Origin: Ursus arctos
Taxonomy: Eukaryota > Chordata > Mammalia > Carnivora > Ursidae
Direction of reading: 5' to 3'
Assembly (NCBI RefSeq): GCF_023065955.2
Contig: NW_026623067.1
Coordinates: forward strand, 59,218,444-59,282,443
Length of the DNA stretch: 64,000 nucleotides
Positions 46,975 through 58,888 of the stretch are shown here, piece by piece. Every line of letters begins with the position of its first letter. The stretch's first letter is position 1. The notes under the pieces are model-generated. The model was given only the letters and a program-made list of their open reading frames with translations. It was not told the DNA's origin and did not search any database. A program made the position numbers and the translations under genes.

Positions 46975-47356
46975 AAAATAAAACCTAGAAACAGAACAAA
47001 TTCAGCCCATCTGTTAGTAAATGTCTAAATAAAAACAGAAAGGAAGAAAAATTTGTGAAACTACTGAGGAAAGCAATACCACAAGATGTCTAGCCAATTT
47101 ATAAAGAGGAAAAAAAAAAAAACCTTTACGTTTTGAGGGAGATCAACTGAGAGCTTATGTAATTAAGATGTTAGAGTGAGAAAAGGCACAATGAAATAAA
47201 ATAGTTGCTCTACTGTGAAAGAAGCTTATTTGTTAGTTTGGGCAAATCTTTTTATTTCTATCAAAGTCAGTATTAAGAGCAAACTAAGGAAATACAACAT
47301 TACATTCTACAGATACATCTAACAATTCTAATGAAGATTAAGATTTTAGGTGAAAC

Positions 47357-47553
47357 CAGGGGTGCCTGGGCGGCTCAGTTGGTTGAGCGTCCAACTCTTG
47401 ATTTCAGCTCAGGTCATGATCTCTGGGTTCTGGGATCGAGCCCTGCATGGGGCTCTGCACTCAGTGAGGAGTCTGCTTCAGGGTTCTTTCTCTCTCTGTC
47501 CCTCCTCCCTGCTCGCTTGTGCTCTCTAAAATAAATAAATCTTTAAAAAAAAA
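47357..47553 (+). mobile_element. CAN-SINE
   Basis: It is flanked by tttaggtgaaac at 47345-47356 and 47554-47565. Confidence 0.95.
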
Positions 47554-47840
47554 TTTAGGTGAAACTAAAAACACAAAACAAATGGTCAGTAGTGGATGAA
47601 AGAAGCATAATTAGGACACTAGTTAAGGGAATGTATTAATTGTTTTTACTCTCTTAGACAAGATCCCAGCTTTGATCCAAGTAAAACATGGAGACATTTA
47701 ACATACCATACCACTGACTAGATGAAGCTCAAGAAAGATTACCATTACACCATTTCCCTTAAACCAACTCAAAAGACTCTCTTGAAAATTAGCTACCAGA
47801 ACAAGCTATGAATGAAATACACTTAAAAATTTCATTTGCT

Positions 47841-47967
47841 GGGGTTGCTGTGGGCTCAGTTAAGTATCCAACTCTTGATCTCAGCTCAGGTCTTGATCTC
47901 AGGGTTGTGAGTTCAAGGCCCACGCTGGACTCCACACTAGGCATGGAGCCTACTTTAAAAAAAAAAT
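47841..47967 (+). mobile_element. Short CAN-SINE, outermost of a pile-up
   Basis: 'tgtgggctcagttaagtatc' ... 'ggcatggagcctactttaaa'. Target copy aaaaatttcatttgct precedes it at 47825-47840. Confidence 0.88.
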
Positions 47968-47984
47968 TTTTTTTTTCATTTCCT

Positions 47985-48306
47985 GGGGCACCTGGCTGGC
48001 TCAGTAGGTGGAGCATGTGACTCTTGATCTTGAGGTTCTGAGTTTGAGCCCCACCTTGGCTGAAGAGAGAACTTAAAAATCTTTTCTTTTTTTTTTTTTT
48101 AAAGATTTTATTTATTCATTTGAGAAAAAGAGACCATGAGCAGGGAAGGAGCAGAGGGAGAGGGACAATCAGACTCAGAGCCTAATGCCAGGCAATCCCA
48201 CTACGCTGAGATCATGACCTGGGCCAAAATCAAGAGCTGGACACCCAACTGACTGAGCCACCCAGGTGCCCCTAAAAATCTTTTTAAAAATTTTTTTTTA
48301 AATAAT
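47985..48306 (+). mobile_element. Short CAN-SINE interrupted in its tail
   Basis: The body 'ggggcacctggctggctcag' ... 'gaagagagaacttaaaaatc' is followed by the antisense SINE 48086-48272, then the tail resumes and ends at the target copy aaaaatttcatttgct (48307-48322). Confidence 0.85.
48086..48272 (-). mobile_element. CAN-SINE, antisense, nested in a SINE tail
   Basis: It is flanked by taaaaatctttt at 48074-48085 and 48273-48284, identical, both within the tail of the 47985 SINE. Confidence 0.94.
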
Positions 48307-48946
48307 AAAAATTTCATTTGCTATCAGTAATCATAATCTAAAGGATAAAACATAAGTTAATGTTTGAAGCCTGCTGTCAAAAACTTGGCCTACAAAAGCA
48401 CATTGACTATAATCATACAAAAATAATACAGCATTCTAGATAAAGAATACAAAATGGACATGGAAGGAAAAAGAGTCTTGACTGAACAGCAAGTTTTTGG
48501 TGATTTTCTTTCTCTTTCATCTATTGTTACTATGATAATTACAGTTCTTAAAAGACTTTAATTGCTAACGTCATGTCTTAAGTGCATTTTTTTGGTTTCA
48601 TTATTGGAAGACAATTCTAATAAACAGGTAAAGCACGTGATCTGAATAAAGAACCAATGGCACAGCCCAGAATAAGACAATTTTAAGGCAGTCAACAGTC
48701 TTAGAGGTCTTGGCTTCTTATCTAATACGCTTCAGGGAAGTGTCATGCATGTGTGGACCCACCCACTAGTCTACAGCAGAGTGAGCCAGAAACACGAGTT
48801 GGTCTCCCTAAGCCATTGATCTGTCTGTCCTCTATCCTAGTGCTCTCCAACCTTCAATAATTTGCATACCACCGTGAACATTTTTCCTAGGGCGTTAAAT
48901 GCCTGTATCGCTATTTAACTAATGTATTTCTCAAGTCATTTCTTAA

Positions 48947-49049
48947 TTTTTTTTTATTAAGTAAGCTCTACACCCAAGGTGGGGTTTGAACTCACAACTC
49001 CAAGATCAAGAGTCAAATGCTCTACCAAGTGAACCAATCAAGTGCCCCT
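48947..49049 (-). mobile_element. Short CAN-SINE, antisense
   Basis: 'tattaagtaagctctacacc' ... 'aaccaatcaagtgcccc', with tcaagtcatttctta to the left and tcaattcacttcttt to the right. Confidence 0.85.
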
Positions 49050-49089
49050 CAATTCACTTCTTTAAAAATACACACACACCTCTCTCCAT

Positions 49090-49470
49090 CTTTCCTTCCC
49101 TCCTCTTTTTTAATGTGGTAAAACATGCATATCACACTTACCACTGTAACTAATTCTAGATTTATAGTTCTGTGTCAGTAAGCACATCCCCACTGTTGTA
49201 CAACCATCACCACTCTCTGGGTTCCAAAACTTTTTCACCATCCCAAATAGAAACTCTGTATCCATTAAACAATCACTCCCCGTTCCCTCTCCCCTCTCCC
49301 CTGCTATTCACCATTCTATTCTGTGTCTATGAATTTGCCTAGTCTAGGAACTTCGTAAGTGGAATCACACACTAATTGTCCCTTTCTGCCTGGCTTATTT
49401 CACTTAGCATAGTGGTATTAAGGTTTATCCATGTTGCAGGATGTATCAGAATCTCAGTTCACTTTTTTAG
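49090..49470 (-). repeat. L1 3' fragment
   Basis: 'ccccactgttgtacaaccat', 'gcctggcttatttcacttag' and 'ggtttatccatgttgcagga' are the reverse complement of a mammalian L1 3' end. Confidence 0.75.
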
Positions 49471-50499
49471 AAACATTTTATTTACCCTTAACTATAAAAC
49501 CACCAACATGATATAACAGATTATACATTTTCCTAATCAGCATTAAAATTTCTAACTACCATTATTTAAATGTTCACTTGAATACCACTTAAAAACGTCT
49601 TCTAAATCACCAGTATTACGTCAGCGCATTTCAGAAAACATTTCACTATAGGTATAGGAGTGCTTACCGTAAGAAAATACTATTACAAATCAAAGGCAAG
49701 TACAACATGACTAAATTAAAGTGTAAAAACAGAATTCATTATCTTTCATTCTTAAGCCTTTTTGGATGGCCATTTCTAAATAGAAAAATAATTGCTTCTG
49801 GGATTATTAAAGAATATTCGCATACTTACACAAAAAGAAAAAATTCTGTTTTCCTGCAGTCCCAACAATTTAAAAACTTTGAAATTTGCATAAACAGCAT
49901 TACTGGGGAGAGAAATGCCACTAAGTAGTTGTGATTTCTTAATATAGTTTAAAAACAACTATAGCATCATAGTTATTATAATGAAAAGAATTAGAAAATA
50001 TTTCTCTAATTCCAAAGTCCCCCCCCCCTCCGCAACACACACCCCTTCCAAAATGTTTTTGGGCTGCAAATCTGTCCTTAAATCCATTACTTTTATTACT
50101 AGTTGCTCTCAGTGCTGTTTTATTGGCTAAATAATCACCACTGGTAATTAAATGAAGATGAAAGAACTAGAAATTATTATAGATCAGTTAATAACAGCAG
50201 GTAACATTTACTGAGAAGTGAACATATACCAGACTTTAAAGGGATGGTCACACTGAAAATATAGTGAGATATTTTTATTAGCCCCAATCTATAGATGAAG
50301 AAACAGAATGTCATACCACTAGTAGGCCTAAAAGAACAGGAATCCAGACAATTAAATATACCTTCCAATATTATTATTTTTACTCAGTATGCAAAATCTA
50401 TTTGTCATAGTTATATGAAATCTCCTTTTATAAAATAATTCCCTTGTTATTAAATATTCTATTCACATATTACACAAAAAAAGAGCAACTGGAATTGGA

Positions 50500-50650
50500 A
50501 TTCTATGTATGACCCTGGTTCCTGGGTCAGCTGTGCCACTAGCTAAGTCAGTGACCCCGGGGGAAGTTACTTACCCTCTTTAAGCTTCCGTATTCTCATT
50601 AGTAATGTGATGCAACTGGACAGGATAATCCTAAGCACCTTTTCACCTCT
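50500..50650 (+). repeat. MIR
   Basis: 'agctgtgccactagctaagt', 'gaagttacttaccctcttta' and 'agcttccgtattctcatt' match sense MIR. Confidence 0.75.
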
Positions 50651-52019
50651 AAATGTTTACAACTGTTTATAAAAAATATATACTGGTTAACTTATGACTG
50701 TAAATTACTAGCCTTATGGTGGGTCTCCTACGGTTTAGAAGCAAGAGAAAAATGGTAAGGCTCTAAAGAGAATATAGGTTGCTATGATAAATCACTCACT
50801 TCTCCCCCTTTTTTGTTGTTTTTAAGCTTCTGTTCTGTGTTACATAACTGTAAAGCTGTCAGATCAAATTTTGTCAAGTACTTTATGCTCTACCCATGAG
50901 ATAAACCAAAAGGGCTAACCAGATTCTACATGAATGAGAAAGCTTAGTGTTGCCTTGAGCAAACTACCTCATCAAAAAATTTACGCAGAATGGATAATGA
51001 AGTGTAAAAAGTGTCCAAATTAATTTATAAATTAAGCAAATGTTATGCTCATTAATCCTGGCTAACTTGTATAAAAACACAATACTAATACCTCTTATGT
51101 AAGAATTTTAAGATGCCCATCAGCTATTTTACATCCATCTTTTAATAATTCCACCCCTTTTTTCAGAAAAATTATATAACTATTTGAAAGAATAAATGCT
51201 CTTAGGAAGATAATATGAAAAAGAGAAAACAGCTTTATTCCTACTACTGTGATTTTTTTCCCCGTTTAAGGTTAATTATTAGATGTCAACTATACTCTTA
51301 AAAAGGAGCAATGTATTTTATAAATTCGGTTCCTAAATTCTCAAGATTCTTATAGATTATTATCATCATTTGGAGGCTTTAGGGGGAGAAGAATATAAAT
51401 AAAAATACAGACATTTTAGTGCTGAAAGAGTTTTTAGAAAAAAAAATGATTGTCTCAACCAATCCAAGTCATGATCCTACCTCTCCTGATTGTTTCCCCA
51501 ACACTGAAAATAGGTTAGGTATCCAGGCAACATAATCAGTAATGCTCTCAACCTTTTCACAAAAAGCCTGCTTCTGAACCTTATTTTGATTCTTCTCTTG
51601 ATTCTTCCCTTTTCACTTTTCTCCCTGACATCATTTTTTCCGTAACTAACCTAGCCCCTGCACTACATGAGCTCAACGCGCTCTGTATCTTACCCCGTAT
51701 TCTTCTATCCCTCCTGCCCTACACAAGGCTCTAAATCCTACATTAATCCTCCAGGGTTAGAGCTGAAGACTCTGAATATGACAAAATGAAACTAGGGAAT
51801 AAACCGCTCTAACTTTCAAATCTCAGGAGGGCTCAATGCTGCTCACAAACCCTCTCCTGTCTTCTGAGAAATGACAGATTTGACTACTTGTGGGTGAGGA
51901 CTGCCTGTAAGTGTATGGCTAATGGGGCAGGAAATTGGAAAGATTTCATACTTGCTGCTAGTATTTTTAAGTAGGAAGCAAAATCATCTTTTGAAGTAAT
52001 AATCACTGAGCCAAGAAAT

Positions 52020-52235
52020 GGACTATGAGCCTGGTTCTATTAAAAACACTTCACATGTATTCCCAGATATAGTTTTTATCACTAACACACTCTCGGAGGA
52101 ATTTAATGATCTTCACTCGCCAGGTGAGGAAACTAAGACACAAAGCAGTTGGTAACTTGTTCAAGGACACACTCTAGTTAAGTGGCAGAACTAGTATTTG
52201 AATTCAGGCAGTCTGGCACTGATGCCTATTCTTTT
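52020..52235 (-). repeat. MIR, antisense
   Basis: 'caggtgaggaaactaagaca', 'gttcaaggacacactctagt' and 'tttgaattcaggcagtctgg' match antisense MIR. Confidence 0.8.
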
Positions 52236-54349
52236 TATCACAACTCTATGTCTAAAAGTAGAGCATTTTAGGAGTCCCAAGATGGTTAGATTGCTTACAT
52301 CTATCAGAAGAAGTCTTACAAATTTTCTTTCTAGGAATTTAATTCTCTCTTCATATTCAGGAAGATAGTCTTAGATATAAGAAATCCTTAAAAATGAATG
52401 TGCAATCTCTCTTGGATATGCATGTGACTGACAAAATTCAGTTTACATGCCTGTATCCAAACTGCAAGGGAGAAAGAATGTGACTTGGGGGGGTAGGGGT
52501 TCTACCTTGGAGAGGAGAAACAGGGCTCATATGGCTGAAACAAAACTCACAAGCAAAAATGAGTCACAACACAAAATACTAAATTTTACTACAGCCAAGA
52601 ATGGATGCTAAATATCTTACTATCCATACACTTTGAGCAAGATCTAGCTACTTACACTACTCAGATACACATGCAAAGAAACAGAAACGTGCTTATAAAT
52701 GAAGCTTCCACTTGACTGACTACATATTGTACTTCAAAAAAGAATACATTTTCCTCTAGAACATGCCAGATACTCTAGTACTTCATGACCTGGATTACTG
52801 AACACTGTTTATAATCAATCCCACAGCAGCAGTTTCCAAACTCAGGAAAAAACCAAAATAAACAAAAACAAAATAACTATTTAAAGGAATACACCATAAA
52901 ATTTTGTCTTTCGTTTCAAAATCAGACCAACTAAAATCCTTTTACCTGACTTCTTTACCCCATAACAGATCTAATTTTATAGCGCTTCATTAAAGTTAAC
53001 AGGAGTTTTGGCACAGTAAAACTCAAGGACGCAGGCAATTGTTAAAAACAGGAGTCTCAACAATATGTACAATGTTGTAGATATCTTCAGCATAAAGTAT
53101 CTCAGAGGCTTGTCTGATTTAGAACCAGGAAGAAGACTGATGCTGTCACTTTAAAGGAAACACATGTAGCCCAAGACGAAAGCAAAAACAAAACAAAACT
53201 TGGTGCTTAATTTTGGCTTACGATTTATGAAATATTCTGCTGGGTCATAATCACCACGACCACCACCCCACCGCCTAATATTTTTACTACACAACTAAGA
53301 AATGTAACCAAGGGTTGCCACTATGGGCAGAGTATAATACCAACTTGGAAAAAGCAGATTCAGAACCACAAGCTCCCCACACCTCTTTCCCTTTTAGGCT
53401 TCTCCAACTCTGCACTTCCACCCATGGCCCCACACACCTATTCCTGCAAACCTCTTGCAACCTCAGATGGGTTTGCTCGCCCAGATTAGGCAAACTTGTT
53501 TTCTTAATTCTCACTGGCAGTAAGCCTAGGAGAAAAAGAGGTAAGCGAGAGTAGTAACCTTCCTATCTGACTTAAACACATATTTACTAAATAAATGAAT
53601 GAATGAGTTACTGAACAAAAGTTTGTATAAACAAATCACACAGTGGTGCTAGGAGGAACAACTGCCACAGATGAGACGTGTAAGGTTCTGCTGCCAGATG
53701 AAAAGCAATATATGGAGTTTCAACAGGCAGAGATAGAGGAGAAAACCCTCTGAAAAGATGCAGCACACTAAATGGAAGCCAGGAAGCGTGCTGAAAATGC
53801 AAAGCAGCTGGATTTACCAAAAGACTTAAGGTGTATTAAGAGAAGTAGTGGTAGGAACACAAGGAAAATCAACTGAGGACAGAATATAAAAGGCCAAGAA
53901 CAACAGACTAAAGAGCTGGACTTTATTTGGGACACAGAAGACAATTTAAGGATTTTGAGCAGGTAACAGACATTCGAGCCTATGCTTTCAGACAATCTGT
54001 CCCACAACTGTACATAGGACGGATTAACAGAACTGAAGGGAGACAAGCTGAGAAACTCCGATAAGTACCTTGTGAATACTTCTTTTAATATACTTATCAC
54101 ATGTTAATGTGATTTCTTTTTCTTCATCTGTCTATACTACCAGGCTCAGAACTCCAGGGAAGCATAATCCATTTGGGTCAAATTATCTGATGTGCCTTCT
54201 AACAAATAACTTACGTGTCTATACTTGGTTACTTGAAGAAAAAAGATAGGGAAAAAAGCTCTTTATTTACAAAGGGGTAGGATCATCAAAAATTCATTTA
54301 TAATTATTTTTGAAAACTCAAACATGTTCTCTGATGACAGAACTACCAC

Positions 54350-54560
54350 TTATGGCTTGTTTGCCTTACACCAGGCAAATGCTCTACACATGTTATTTCA
54401 TTGATTCCTCCAAATGACTCTATGAGGCAGGTATTCTTAACACATAGTCTCCCAGCGAGGAGCCTCAGGTGTGGGAAGGTTGAGTAAGTTGCTCAAAATC
54501 ACACAGCTAGTAAGTGGCAATCAGGCTCTAAACTTAGGCAATCTGTCTCCAAGGGGTTTA
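54350..54560 (-). repeat. MIR, antisense
   Basis: 'acatgttatttcattgattc', 'actctatgaggcaggtattc' and 'aaaatcacacagctagtaag' match antisense MIR. Confidence 0.85.
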
Positions 54561-55392
54561 ACCTGGTGCCCAGGTTCCCAGGCCATGACGAAAGGCCAAT
54601 ATAACTCCTCAGGAGTTAGATTTTTTAAATCTTGCAATATCCTGTCTTGAAACTTTAACGCCTGTTCTAATAACTATGATCCACTGTCTTCAGAATTTTT
54701 AAATGGTTATTACACTATACAAAGCCAACTTTTTTCTAATTAAGAGATTCTCTAATTTATTCATAATCAGGAAAATGGCAAATTGGGCCCACAATTAAAT
54801 ACCATTTTGTACCCACTACATAAGCAAAAATTAAGAAATCTATCAAGTGTTAGAAAGGTAGTGAATCAACAGGACCACTCAGACACCCTGGTAAGAATGT
54901 AAATGGGTTCAAATACCTGAGAAATAATAATGGTTTCACGTGTTATGTTGCTCATGTACACAACCAGAGATAATTCTAGGAAGCCTGCATGAAAATACTG
55001 AGCCACACTCTTTGCAATATCAAAAACTTAAGAATAACATGACAGGATAGTGGGTAAGTCATGCAGTCAGTACAGCCACATCTCACAATGGGCACATGAA
55101 AGTAATGAGTAAAAAATTCAGGCCTCAGAGAATATAAAAGCTATGAAATATCTTCCAAAAATTCAAAAATAAGAAACAAAACCAACTGTTTTAAAGTTAA
55201 AAGGGAAACATAAAAAGTGACAAAGTAAAATGCCTACCAAATATTTAATTACAACAAAACGGAGCTAAAGAAAAAATGAAATTCACTAAGTTACATTATA
55301 GTTTTTAAATTATTCATTGAAGGACAGAGACAAGTAAGACCCTGAGTTTCAGATGATAGTAGACTCGACGTGAACCAAGAGCCAGTTTTTCT

Positions 55393-55622
55393 TTTTTTAA
55401 AGATTGTTTTGGTTTTGTTTTGGGGTTTTTTTTGTTTGTTTGTTTTATTTGAGAGAGAGAGAGGGAGAGAGAGAGTACAAGGCAGGGGGAGAGGCAGAGG
55501 GAGTGGGAGAAGCAGGTTCCCTGCTGAGCAGGGAGCTGGATATAGGGCTCCATCCCAGGACCCCAGGATCACGACCTGAGCCAAAGGCAGACGCTTAACT
55601 GACTGAGTCACCCAAGCACCCC
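55393..55622 (-). mobile_element. CAN-SINE, antisense, long T/G-rich tail
   Basis: Flanked by aagagccagtttttct (55377-55392) and aagagcaagttcttct (55623-55638). Between the tail and the (GA)n block there is an extra GTTTT/GTTTG-rich stretch not found in the other copies. Confidence 0.93.
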
Positions 55623-56575
55623 AAGAGCAAGTTCTTCTTAAGTTAAAGCCCTAGAATAGGGCTTCTTTATCAAGGTTGTAACTGTCCGGATCCAGAGATG
55701 GAAAAGTATCCCTGCACTCTTCATGGGTCAGACAGCATCCACAGTTTTTGATTCCACTCAGATGATCACATTTTAAGAAAAATCACACTAAAAAATTGGA
55801 ATGCCTCCAATGGAAAACAGCCAGGACGGCAAAGGATCTAGATACCATGGTACAATAGATGAGGAACAGGAATTGGGAGAAATTAGTGAAGGAAAGCCTT
55901 CCGGGAAGAGAGGCAAGAAAGTTGCCCTTCAAATATCTGAAGAGTCAATAAGCAAATGAAAACTTAAGAGTTATTCTGCATGTATCTCAAGGGTAAAAAG
56001 AATGAGCCGTTCCAAAATAAATGCTACCCACAAATGAATTACACCCACATGAAAGCACAGCCAACTAGCTAATCAAAGACTACTGTTAATTACAGCTGGT
56101 ATTTTCAAACTCAGTATAGGAGAAACCTCTCTCCGCCCCTCTGTAAGTACATGCACAAAAATGTCCCTTGTCTCCATCCAAGCCAGTGTCAGAGTTCTGG
56201 AAAGGAGGGCCAAGAGCACATAGACTTTAGCTGAGTGGTCATTTGTACATCAAACTGTAAAACCATATGAATCATTTTATAAAACTATGCACTTTTTTTT
56301 GGCCATTCTGAGAAGCTGCTCAGATACAAAAAGTATTTTCCAAACAAAATTTATTCAGAATCACTTCAATTTCTTTTTTATAGTTTAAAAAATATTATCA
56401 ATAAATCTCCCCAGCCTTAAAATTAATTTCAAGTACTTTTAGATGCACATTATATTCCAAAGCCAAATATTAAGACTTCAAACATGCTTGCTTTTTGCTA
56501 AATTCAGCTGTATTTTCCATCTTGAGCACAAATAATAGAAAACAGGACCAGATTTAAAATTAGAAGATATGTTCT

Positions 56576-56683
56576 GGGGCACCTGGCTGGCTCAATGAGA
56601 AGATTTTGCAATTCTTGGTCTTGGGATCATGAGTTCAAGCCCCACGTTGGGTGCAGTGATTACTAAAAAAATAAATTAAAAAA
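56576..56683 (+). mobile_element. Short CAN-SINE
   Basis: 'gggcacctggctggctcaat' ... 'ttgggtgcagtgattactaa' with an A-rich tail. Confidence 0.9.
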
Positions 56684-56974
56684 CCAGATAGGTTCTTAGC
56701 CTGGAATCCAAAAAAGCTACAAAGGGTTTAAAGGGTTTATACTTTATGCAGTGCAAAAGTTGACTGATAATCAGTAGATCACCATTTTAAAAGTGAAAAA
56801 GTAAATTGTTGCTTTGAAATATACCTCAACAAAGTATTATGTTGTACACAGGGTGGGTATGAGAAGATAATAAAAGGGAGAAAAAGATGAGGAACACTGA
56901 ACTTGGTACTAAAAAACTATCCTAATTTCCTTGATGATAATAATACTAATACCTCACCTTTAGAGACATGATCA

Positions 56975-57150
56975 CACTCATTTCTGCCAACATTTTAAGA
57001 TAGGCTCTATTATAACTACTTTTTTACAAATTCGGAAACTGAGGCCCAGAGAGATTAAGTATCTTAAAAGGCAGCTAGAAACACCAAAGCCAGATTTCAA
57101 ACCCATGTCTACTTGCCTTGAATTTCAGATTATTATACTGCCTCTGAGTA
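56975..57150 (-). repeat. MIR, antisense
   Basis: 'aaattcggaaactgaggccc', 'gagagattaagtatctta' and 'tttcaaacccatgtctac' match antisense MIR. Confidence 0.8.
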
Positions 57151-57447
57151 ACAACTACTGTTAAGTAAAGAATCAGAGTAAGTTAATCAGGTATGAATCA
57201 GGCACCGACCCAAACTTGAAAGCACTGGTATTTATGTGGAAAAGATATTAGACTATCAAATTATTTAATAATATAGTTTATTTCTTTACCAATTATCGTG
57301 TAACAAAAAGTCAAGATCTTTGACATTTTCAACACTCCTATTCATTCCTCAATTGGCTTCTCCCCTCATCATTACACTGATAGTACTCTTCTAAAGGCCT
57401 CCAGTAACCTCTCAACTCCCAAATTCAGTGGATTATTTTCACCCTCA

Positions 57448-57467
57448 CCCCCCCCCCCCGCCCCCCC
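57448..57467. repeat. Poly-C tract in intron 1
   Basis: C12-G-C7 on the plus strand, thus G-runs in the FAM169A transcript. Confidence 0.9.
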
Positions 57468-58435
57468 GACCTTATGATAGACCAAAGCCAACTAACAATC
57501 TGCTGCTTCAATGTTCCTCTCCTTCCCTGGACACACTCTCTCTCAATTCTACTTCTTAGTTTCCTTCCCTCCTCAGTTTCTTTCAGCAACTGAGCCTTCT
57601 CCACTGCACAACCCACAGTTGCAAAAATCTGTATGCATTTAGATTTTAAGGAATCGTTAACATTTTAATCCACAATACTTAACTATAAACTCCATGAAAG
57701 TGAGGTCTATTTGTTTTTGTGTCCCTTTAACCATAAAATAGACACTTGGTGTTTGTTGAATAAAATGAAAGCTAACTTTGGTGTAGCCTAAAACTAACAT
57801 CTCCCTGGAGCAGGTAGTAACTAAAAATGACGTATTTTTTAAAATATGTGGTAAGTCACAAACTTTCCAGACAAAGAATAGGTGGGGCTAAAATGAGTAC
57901 TTCCCCCTTACAGAGCAGATAAACCTTAAGTTTCACAAACCAGCCCTGAAACTCAATGAGTCTATTTTAGGATGTCTTCAGTAAATTATCAGCTTTTCCC
58001 TGATTATTTTTAAGCCATGACACCTTTTTCTTAATAAATTCAACTCTGAGTAACTATGTTGTTGTTGTTGTTGTTGGAAAGAATTGTGAAATATCCTACT
58101 ACCCTCGAAGCATACCAAATTTAGAACTTAAATTTCGGGGTTAAATATACAACGAATCAAAAGCCTAATGATGTGTGAAGAGAAAATAATCTAATCATGC
58201 AGTTCGTTTTTCATTTTAGAATCACAAAATCTTAGAAATGGGATGAAACAGGAAGGTTTTGTTTCAATTCCTGTTCAACCAACAATCCTTTCTACAGAAT
58301 CCTTCATCAATATTTTTGGAAACTCTGCCTGAACACTCAATCCTCTTATATTCTAATTACCTTTAAAAAGTAAATCTCTTTGCATTTTTAGGCACATAAC
58401 CGAACGTAACACACGTAAGGTTTTTAAAGGGTTGG

Positions 58436-58610
58436 ACCGGGCGCCAGCAGTTTAAGCGGCAGATTTGATTTTGGCTCCGGTCAGGATCTCAGGGTGGTGA
58501 GATGAGCCCCCCCCCCCCCCCCCCCGCCCCGCTACGCAGTCAGCCAGGGAGTCAGCTTGAGACCATATTCCCTCTCCCTCTACCCCTCCCCCAACCCCCC
58601 AAAGTAAAGC
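58436..58610 (+). mobile_element. Degenerate CAN-SINE with a 19-C run
   Basis: 'gggcgccagcagtttaagcg' and 'gctccggtcaggatctcagg' show a worn SINE head; the 'gagcccc' position has expanded into C19 (58507-58525) followed by GCCCC. Confidence 0.8.
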
Positions 58611-58687
58611 TATCCTAAAACAAGACTCATCTCTCCATATCCAACGTCCCTTTTACCTACATAATTTTTCTCCTAGGCGATCCAGCG

Positions 58688-58888
58688 CCAGGGTGCCTCA
58701 GTCAGTTAAGCGTCTGACTTCAGATCAAGTCGTGATCCCAGAGTCCTGGGATGGAGCCCCACAGCGGGCTCCCTGCTCAGCAGAGAGCAGGCTTCTTCCT
58801 CTGCCCCTCCCCATGCTCATGCTTGCTTGCTTGCTTGCTTGCTCTCCCCCCCCCCCCGCCCCCGCCCCCGAAACAAATCTTTAAAAAC
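58688..58888 (+). mobile_element. CAN-SINE with (GCTT)n and poly-C expansions
   Basis: Head 'ccagggtgcctcagtcagtt'; a (CTTG)n run at about 58820-58842 and C12-G-C5-G-C5 at 58846-58869 replace the usual CT-rich middle. Confidence 0.88.
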
